Below, piece by piece: positions 57,171-64,000 of a DNA stretch of 64,000 nucleotides. This DNA comes from Branchiostoma floridae (Eukaryota; Chordata; Leptocardii; Amphioxiformes; Branchiostomatidae). The stretch covers positions 21,512,506-21,576,505 of the forward strand of contig NC_049983.1 in the NCBI RefSeq assembly GCF_000003815.2. The letters are read 5' to 3'. The notes below the pieces were generated by a model, which had not been told where the DNA came from, did not search any database, and was given only the letters and a program-made list of their open reading frames with translations. Both the position numbers and the translations under genes were made by a program. Position 1 is the first letter of the stretch. Every line of letters begins with the position of its first letter.

Positions 57171-60100
57171 TCAGTGGTCTGCCCCCCACGAAGGCTGGAG
57201 AAGCTGTTCTGCAGCGCTCATTTCAATCTTCTCCCAGTCTCCATCGCTGTCCTCTTCCTCATCCTCTTCCTTCTTCTCTCCATCATTGTCCTTCTCTGGC
57301 TCTGGAATAAAAATAAAAGGTAAGCAACATCATTAAGCCAAAATGTTCTTCACAAGCTACATATAGTGGCTGTGTTATTTTGGTATGATCTTTTTAAAAG
57401 CTCCTTGGTATGAATTAGAGAATAATCATGAAAGCAGCAAAAAAATATGAGTATCAGGTAACAATAAAGTTATGTATGGCTAAAGCTCAATTTATTTTAT
57501 TTACAGGGTAAGGCATAAAGTGGGAAAATGCAGCATGGGGATTTTGCACACAAACAAGCCCAAACGATACATCTGCTTGGAAATTAGAAGTCCGCCATCT
57601 TGGTACAACTCTGAAATCTGATTGGTCCATACAGTTATATTGTGTTTACCACTGATGTGTAAAGGTGTGGGTTACTGGCTTACTCTAATTGGAAGATGGC
57701 CAGACTTCTGCTAAAATAAATATAGCTTTAGCATGTTAGTTCTCTGACAGCTGCACATTTAATGGGTCACTGCGCTGGAAATGTGTCCCTTACGACATAA
57801 TTGTTACCCATGAAAATTGGCAGAACAAATCACACATTGCTATTATTTGGGCTTTAGTTCGCACCAGAATACCACCCAGGTTGCAGTGTACTGTGATGAC
57901 CTGCAAGTTGTTTTTACCCTTGCCCTTTTTTCCACTGTCCTTTCATATCATGACTTTTGTATATTTTGGAAAAATAGCCTTGTGTTTGTGCCCAACAACA
58001 TGTGAAGTGTTTTCATAATATCAACTCTGGAAAATGGAACATTACAAACTGGACATATTCTGTATCTGTATAGCTGGTTAAAAAAATGTCTTTCGGCATT
58101 ACACTTAAGCTTACAGAAGCACTTCTTAAGATATTCTTGAAACAATGTAGTAAATTTCGGCAATCTGTTAAGTGTTTACAGTAGGCCAGACAGACTTAAA
58201 AAATTTGGACTAAAAAACACATTGGAACAGCTGTTGTTGTATAGTTTCCTGTATACAATCTGACAAGAAAAACAACCTACACAAACTTGAGTGCCTTAAT
58301 ATAAAGTGTCAACGAAGCAGTCAAACATTCTGTAATTAACCACATACTTCCTCAAACGTTTCCTGTATTTTCTAACATGTCAATCAAAGTTAAAAGTAGG
58401 TCTCACTGACCAATACAGCAAATATAACCAGCCCTGACATTCGACACATGTGTAATTGGCAGCCATGTCCTTTCGTAAATGACTAAAATGTTAACTTTGC
58501 TTCCTCCATGAGAAAACATTGTGAATTGAAAATGATGCAAATGCTTCCCGGCAAAAACGTTATTTGCATTTACTGCACATTTGGCTGATATATAATGCCT
58601 TATATTTCAATATATGTTCATGAGGCATTACAAAATCCCAAAGTACCAAATTCAAAGTGACCTTTAACATATAACGATTGGGGCAATTATTGTCTTTATT
58701 GGGGTCACCCGAGCTACTCCAGACTTGTAATTCAGCCACACTAAAACGAGAGAGAGCAGTTGAACCACCTAATACCAAATACAGCCAAACCTGTACACGT
58801 AACCACCTCTACATAAGGACCACCTGGCCTATGTCACCCTATTCCCATACATAGTTTTTCCCATTGTCACTAGCATTAAGAATCCTGTCAACAGTGACAA
58901 ACTCTCCACATAGACCAGATTTATTGGTCTCCTGAGTGGTGTTCTTGACCAGTTTTGACTGTACATTATCAAGACATGAGCATCAGTAAACCTCATTCCT
59001 ACCCTCATCGTCCAGCCCCACAGCTGCAAGCCTCTGTGTGATCTCCTCTGCCTCATCCTCTGCAGTCTGGAAGTCACACCCGACATAGGCACCGTTCCCG
59101 ATGCAGTACTCCAGGAAGCTGCACGGGGACAAGACAAATTTTAGTCCATTTTTTCTGAGTAATGAGCAATGATTTTTTTAACCATGTCTTTTTTGTAAAT
59201 ATGTCTCAGTCATTTATGTTTCAAAGTCAACAAAGTGCAATGCGTGTTAGAATACAGCTCATGTAATTAAAAATAAGATTTGAAAACTACTTTTAAGTAG
59301 TTTAAAAAAAAAATTCCTTTAAAAAGTGAAATTCATTTTGCACATCATACAAGACTTTTGTATCTTAACCAACTTGTGGTTCTGTGGCATTACCAACCTG
59401 TTCCAGTGCTTGTCTCTGCTCAAAACATGGGGGTTTCCCACTATAATCAGCAGGGCCTTGCTGCGAGTGATGGCGACATTAAACCTCTGTATACAGAAGG
59501 GAGGATGAAACATTACAACGATTAATATCCCAATTGAGTTTCATCTTCTGAGAGAAGATCCAACCATGTTCATTTTTGTAATGGTACAATTTGTGAGATC
59601 AACTTGGGAGCAACTAAAAAGTAATTCTGATAACAACATACACTTCTGACTTGGGTTGCATACTGACATTTTTTTCTCAAGTTTATCCTGGTCTCACCTT
59701 TGGGTTCCTGAGAAAGCCCAGTTTGAAGTCTATGTCCATTGGGAGAAAGTCTGGGTTGCTGCGGACCGTGGAGATGATGATGATGCGCCTCTCCTCTCCT
59801 TGGAACTCCTCTACTGACCCGACCTTGATGTTGCTCAGGTGATGGGCCTTCATCATCCTTTGTATCTTGTTAACCTGAAAAGCAATGTTGATGGCAAAAT
59901 ATGTTTCTATCCTGAAACAGCACTGTTTGTAAGTCATATGAAGGCTGAAGCATCATAGGACAAAATGTTGTTAGATGGATCATGCTTTATGTAGTTTGTC
60001 ATACAAGGAAGCCGTTCCCCTATCTCTATTATAGTCTATAGCTGTTTATTCTCATGTCATATGCCTTTCTATTATTGGATATCATTATCAATAGATCAAT

Positions 60101-63100
60101 CACTTAATGAAAAATCAATCTCTGTTCAAAATATGGCCATACAGCGCCTTTATTTCTTCTGCCTTAAAATACTGACAACTGTAATCCTTCCCTTCTTATT
60201 TCAGTGACTGAAACACACCAAAACTACCTTTAAAAAAACAAAACAAAGTACAATACCTGTTTCCTGTAGGGGGATATGATCCCTATCTCCTTCTCAGTGA
60301 TCTTGATGCCCAGTCCCTTGGCCTCCAGCAGGTCCCGTGTGTGCCTCAGCACAGTCACCACCTCCTCAGGGTTAAAGAACGAGGGGCTCCTCTCCTCCCG
60401 CAGGTCTTCCCCAACAACTCCATGGAAGATGATGGGAAATCCCTTCTTGGGGAGCATCTCCAGGTTGCAGAGGGATTCGCGGGCGAGCTTGTCGGCACAG
60501 GGTATCAGCTCGCCGTCGTAGAACTCCAGGCTGGGCAGTTGGAGGATGGCGGGATGGTTACGGTAGTTACGCAGCAGCTTGGTGACAAACCTGGGGTCGT
60601 AGGGAACGGCTTGGCTGCCAGGGGTGGTGGGCATGCGCTGGTAAAGGTCACAGGTCGTCATGTAGCGCTCCAGCAGAGACACGTCTGGTACAAGAAAGAG
60701 CACAAACATGAGGAAAAAACACAGCATGGATATGTCTAGGTGACAAGGTTTTCTGTAATGATCTGTCTTGTAGATTCTCCATACTACAAAAGTCTCTTAA
60801 AGGCAAGTCACTTCAATATGGCTCAAAAGTCAATGGGGCTGCAAGCTTGCTATGAATGCTATGTACTTTGACTGGCCTTGTTTGTTGTTATTTGGGTGGG
60901 CTAAACAAGTAGAACATTTTGTCTCCATTAAAAAGAGTCTCGAGTCATGACTGACAGGCATGAGATACCAAAGACCTGTTCCATAGATAGAGAATACCAA
61001 TGGAAAGTGCAAAGCATTTGTTATTGACCTTGTAAGAGGACGTCAGGGCTTAGATATATTAGCCATAATAACTTGACTCTCTCCCTATGGCATTTTTCAG
61101 AGGAATAGGCAAGACTATAACCTACAGGTACTTTGTACAATGTAAAAGCTAAATGGCCTCAACCACCTCCCATATGAGGCTGTGAAAACGCTGACTCCAC
61201 TCAGTGACTAAAGATTTCACAAATCTTACAACTACTTTCAAAAATAAAGAATACTTCATATTAAATTTTGTGTTTTGTTGTATTTCAAATCATACACTAC
61301 ATCTCGCATCATATGCCAATTATAAAATCAAGGGTGACACAAATCCAATTTTCCTTGAGTAATTGCCATATAGTGAAAAGGGGCCTTAGAAGAAAAGCTT
61401 TAAAGATACATGTAGGACCCTTCTATCCACAAAATTTTCAACTTTATTCTGCCATTAAGTGACCTTTTGAACTTGACAAAATCTAACAAAACTCTGGATT
61501 TTCTTAATCTGTTAAACCCCACTACAAACTCTGTACTGCAAGCAAAAGAGAATGAAAGGCCCCGCCCCAGATACGGCAGGACTAGCCAAACAAAGATAAC
61601 TGGTGGTAGGACAGCACTATTTGCCCTTGTACTTATCTCCAGTCGTTGTACTTGTGGTGATCAATTTTCAGAACAGGACACATTTGGGTCAGGCAAAGAG
61701 TGGGATGCACACAGAGAAGGCACTTAACAAACTGTAGGATGTATTCCTTACACAGGAGCTATTGAACACCCCGCCAAACAAGACTGATATCTTTATTGAC
61801 ACTGGGTCAGGTGGGCACACAAAAGGTGCTGATGGGGCTAGCTCCTTACCTGGTGTAGCTCAACAGAGACAGCAATACAATTTCTAGACAAACAGACTAC
61901 TACAAACTGTGAACAGCCTGTTTGAATCTAAAGCTTAGGAGACAGTTTTTGTCATGTCGTGTCTACAGAGTGGTCACCTTGTTTTTGTATCCTTTGAAAG
62001 ACTGATGTTGCTATTGATACCAGATGAAATGATTTATAACATTACATATAGAACTGGAGTGGTCAAACTTTAAAATTCCTCTTAGGTGAACTGCATTATC
62101 GGACAGAAATTACAAATGCCAGAAATTCAAAACTACAATCAGTGCAGACAGTTTAAGCAATTTCTGTTCAGCTCTCCTTTTAGAATGTTTACCAAATTGC
62201 ACAAATAATGCAAACAGACTCAAAATACCCATCACCAGTTTGATACTCTATGCTTCTACCAAAGAGACTCATCATGCCATCAACAGATCTGTGGCAATAG
62301 AATATCTTTGACTTAATTTTTGAGGGTATCCAGAAAGTATCTTTTTGTAAAATGGCATCTACTGGGCAATGAGCAGCAGGTACACATGGTCTGCTATCTT
62401 GACACTTGATGGATTGGATGGACTTAAGCAAGAAAGCAAGCAAAGCCCACTTTTGATTTGCAAAGGGATCATATATAACTTATACACAAGGGGTGTTTCC
62501 TTTATGGTACATCCTTTAAGAAGAAACCTTTGTGAAGCTCTAAGATATCAACCTACAAAATAAACTTCATACAGTGAGGTCAAGATGTCCACAATGAGTG
62601 CACACCAAACCTGGCTATTGACAAGCCCTCTCAAAAGCTCCCCCTATCTGCAGCATGCATCACTGCAGTATTAACTGCTCTGTACAAAGCAAAAACTTTG
62701 AACAAATGCCCTAACCAGGTCCTGCCTCCTGTTAACTGCCTTAAGCTAAAAGAGAGCAAGACTTTATTCTCACCAAGGCCAAACTGCACAGCAAATGGCG
62801 ACCTGAGGACGGGTCCCAACTGTTTGGGGTCCCCAGCCAGGACGAGCTGTCCTCCGTCAGGCGTGTGGAAGTCCAACAGCCCTGCCAGAGCAATCAGGCA
62901 CTCAGGCTCAACAGCATGGCCAGCTTCATCAATGAAGACATGGGTGAAGTGGCCGGGTGGGAAGTTAGCTGAAGCAAGTCTGGAAGATTGACAAAAAGAC
63001 ATTATTCTAATTTCTATAGAGTTTGAGCCTGGATACCATCCTAGCTACATGTAGTTATGGAGATTCCAATACTCTATCCTAAGCAACAACTTAGTTGGTA

Positions 63101-63921
63101 AGGGTAGAGTATGGGGGCCATGGTAAACTAACTAGGATGGCATTCAGGATAAAGGAGAGTTTGGGAGCCCTAGTAAACTAAATAGGATGGCACCCAGGCT
63201 ACTATAATACGTTGACAACAAATGGGTGATTATGCTCCTTGTATTTCATACAGAATTGCAGTCACTGACTTAGACATGTACACTTCGAGACTTTGCTAGC
63301 ACTTTCTGACCGAAACAAAAATACTTAAGCCTCATTGCAAACATCAGATTTCTCACCTGCCAGCAGTGACGAGTGTGGTGACCAGCACCTTGTATTTCTG
63401 CAGCTCTTGTTTGGCAGGGAAGCTGTACTTGCCAGTCATGCGGTCGTAGTTACACACATTCTGGGAGAACAAAAACTCAACTGTAGTCTTCTACCACAAA
63501 GCTCATATCAGTAGTGAGGACAATTCATTATCATTAGGATACAAAAATCAAATGGGATGATGTCATGTTAATATCAGTAATTAGATTCTGTCTCTACAAA
63601 TCAAACTATATGTTATGCAAAATTACATACAATTGAGATGAGGTAGTAGTTTGGTAACTGGGCAATACAACTGTCTTAGAGGCATTCATTTTAGATAGAC
63701 ACAATGCTTAAAAATGGAAACGATATATGTTATGAATCAGAACCAAAGGCTGTCTGTACCTTGATGCTTGAAGGCACGTTATCCCACGAGCGTGACAGCG
63801 CGTTGAGCCTGATGAGCTGTGCTGCAGGGATGTGGTTCAGCAGACGCTGGGTCAGCAGGTCAGCTGCGCTGTTGGAGGGAGCACACGCCAGCACCGTGCT
63901 GCTGGGAAGGCACTTTAGAAC
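57171..63921 (-). CDS. MOV10: MOV10-type SF1 RNA helicase, C-terminal 470 residues (5' exons outside window)
   Basis: Eight minus-strand exons in phase (1413 bases with stop): 63921-63760, 63460-63357, 62979-62774, 60684-60257, 59874-59698, 59486-59398, 59118-59003 and 57301-57171 (TGA). UPF1-like SF1 motifs appear in order: '[14 protein letters not shown]' (Ia), '[13 protein letters not shown]' (II), '[12 protein letters not shown]' (III), '[13 protein letters not shown]' (IV), '[14 protein letters not shown]' (V) and '[14 protein letters not shown]' (VI). 'GFPIIFHGV' and 'SPSFFNPEE' are typical of MOV10. The Walker A exon lies to the right. MOV10 proteins are 5'-to-3' RNA helicases tied to Argonaute silencing, decay and retroelement restriction; MOV10L1 acts in the piRNA pathway. 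The DEAGH and 'FIIFHGV'-type blocks favour MOV10, with some MOV10L1-like residues. The last exon adds an acidic tail ('[19 protein letters not shown]'). Confidence 0.92.
57586..57710. mobile_element. Possible foldback MITE in the last MOV10 intron
   Basis: 'AGAAGTCCGCCATCTTGG' at the left and, reverse-complemented from the right, 'AGAAGTCTGGCCATCTTCC' form imperfect inverted ends of about 18 bases. The interior is unique. No target-site duplication was found. Confidence 0.4.
63025..63201. mobile_element. Foldback-type MITE in a MOV10 intron
   Basis: The left end 'AGCCTGGATACCATCCTAG' pairs with the reverse complement of the right end, 'AGCCTGGGTGCCATCCTA'. The right half contains an internal direct repeat built on 'GTAAACTAA' and 'TAGGATGGCA'. 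The end motif is shared with the inner arms of the element at 7898-8037. Confidence 0.65.
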
Positions 63922-63977
63922 CTGGGGAGGCAGACAGGAAAGCAATGTAAGTCAAGTCCATTTTCTGTATCTGTAGC

Positions 63978-64000
63978 AGGGCTGTCTCCAGCTTAGAATT
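63978..64000 (-). mobile_element. Start of another copy of the 203-bp MITE, cut by the window edge
   Basis: 'AGGGCTGTCTCCAGCTTAGA' matches the reverse complement of the right end of 24973-25175 ('AGGGCTATCTCCAGCTTTAA'). Confidence 0.55.

Noticed and set aside
59394-59397. Alternative donor (TTG|GTAATG) for the MOV10 exon at 59486-59398
   Set aside because: It would shift the next exon out of frame. The donor four bases upstream (CAG|GTTGGT) gives the family sequence 'HWNSFLEYC'.

Overview
The window reads as a piece of an invertebrate deuterostome genome, most likely an amphioxus (Branchiostoma-like) chromosome or scaffold. This rests on intron-rich animal genes with canonical GT/AG junctions, an ATRIP, CEP83, CBR1 and MOV10 set that resembles the vertebrate proteins closely, very dense foldback and terminal-inverted-repeat elements, tRNA-derived SINEs with (AATA)n or (GAT)n tails, and two 100-N assembly gaps. 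The species call is an inference; I could not run a search.

Layout. At 1-5.2 kb, on the minus strand, are the first nine coding exons of a CEP83-type centriolar distal-appendage protein; its 3' part lies beyond the left edge. At 8.05-11.86 kb, minus strand, is a complete five-exon rhodopsin-class GPCR (407 aa). At 11.9-24.2 kb there is no host gene. This stretch holds a SINE, a 5'-truncated LINE with a target-site duplication, a 230-bp tandem array, a 1.5-kb foldback element, a mariner remnant, and a pair of inverted minisatellite arrays. At 24.2-33.2 kb, minus strand, is ATRIP (12 coding exons, 1043 aa) with a hAT-type element in one intron. At 33.5-38.3 kb, plus strand, is a CBR1-type carbonyl reductase (9 exons, 272 aa), head-to-head with ATRIP. 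At 38.5-48.7 kb, minus strand, is a five-exon type I membrane protein with a signal peptide, CUB domain, LDL-receptor class A domain, transmembrane segment and a tail with a PPxY motif and a PDZ-ligand-like C terminus. At 48.7-57.2 kb I see no coding sequence, but there is a nearly perfect 145-bp tandem duplication. At 57.2-64 kb, minus strand, is the C-terminal helicase half of a MOV10-type RNA helicase; its 5' exons lie beyond the right edge.

The genes do not form one pathway. The only arrangement that suggests shared control is the ATRIP/CBR1 divergent promoter, less than 400 bp long. CBR1 and the CUB/LDLa gene converge with about 230 bp between their likely poly(A) signals.

I assembled the exons by hand from splice consensus and reading phase. 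In all six host genes every junction keeps frame, and the coding lengths of the complete genes are exact multiples of three. The least expected structure is a set of tandem-repeat-bearing elements at 17.8-23.5 kb that share one boundary sequence, which also occurs beside the assembly gap at 36.2 kb.
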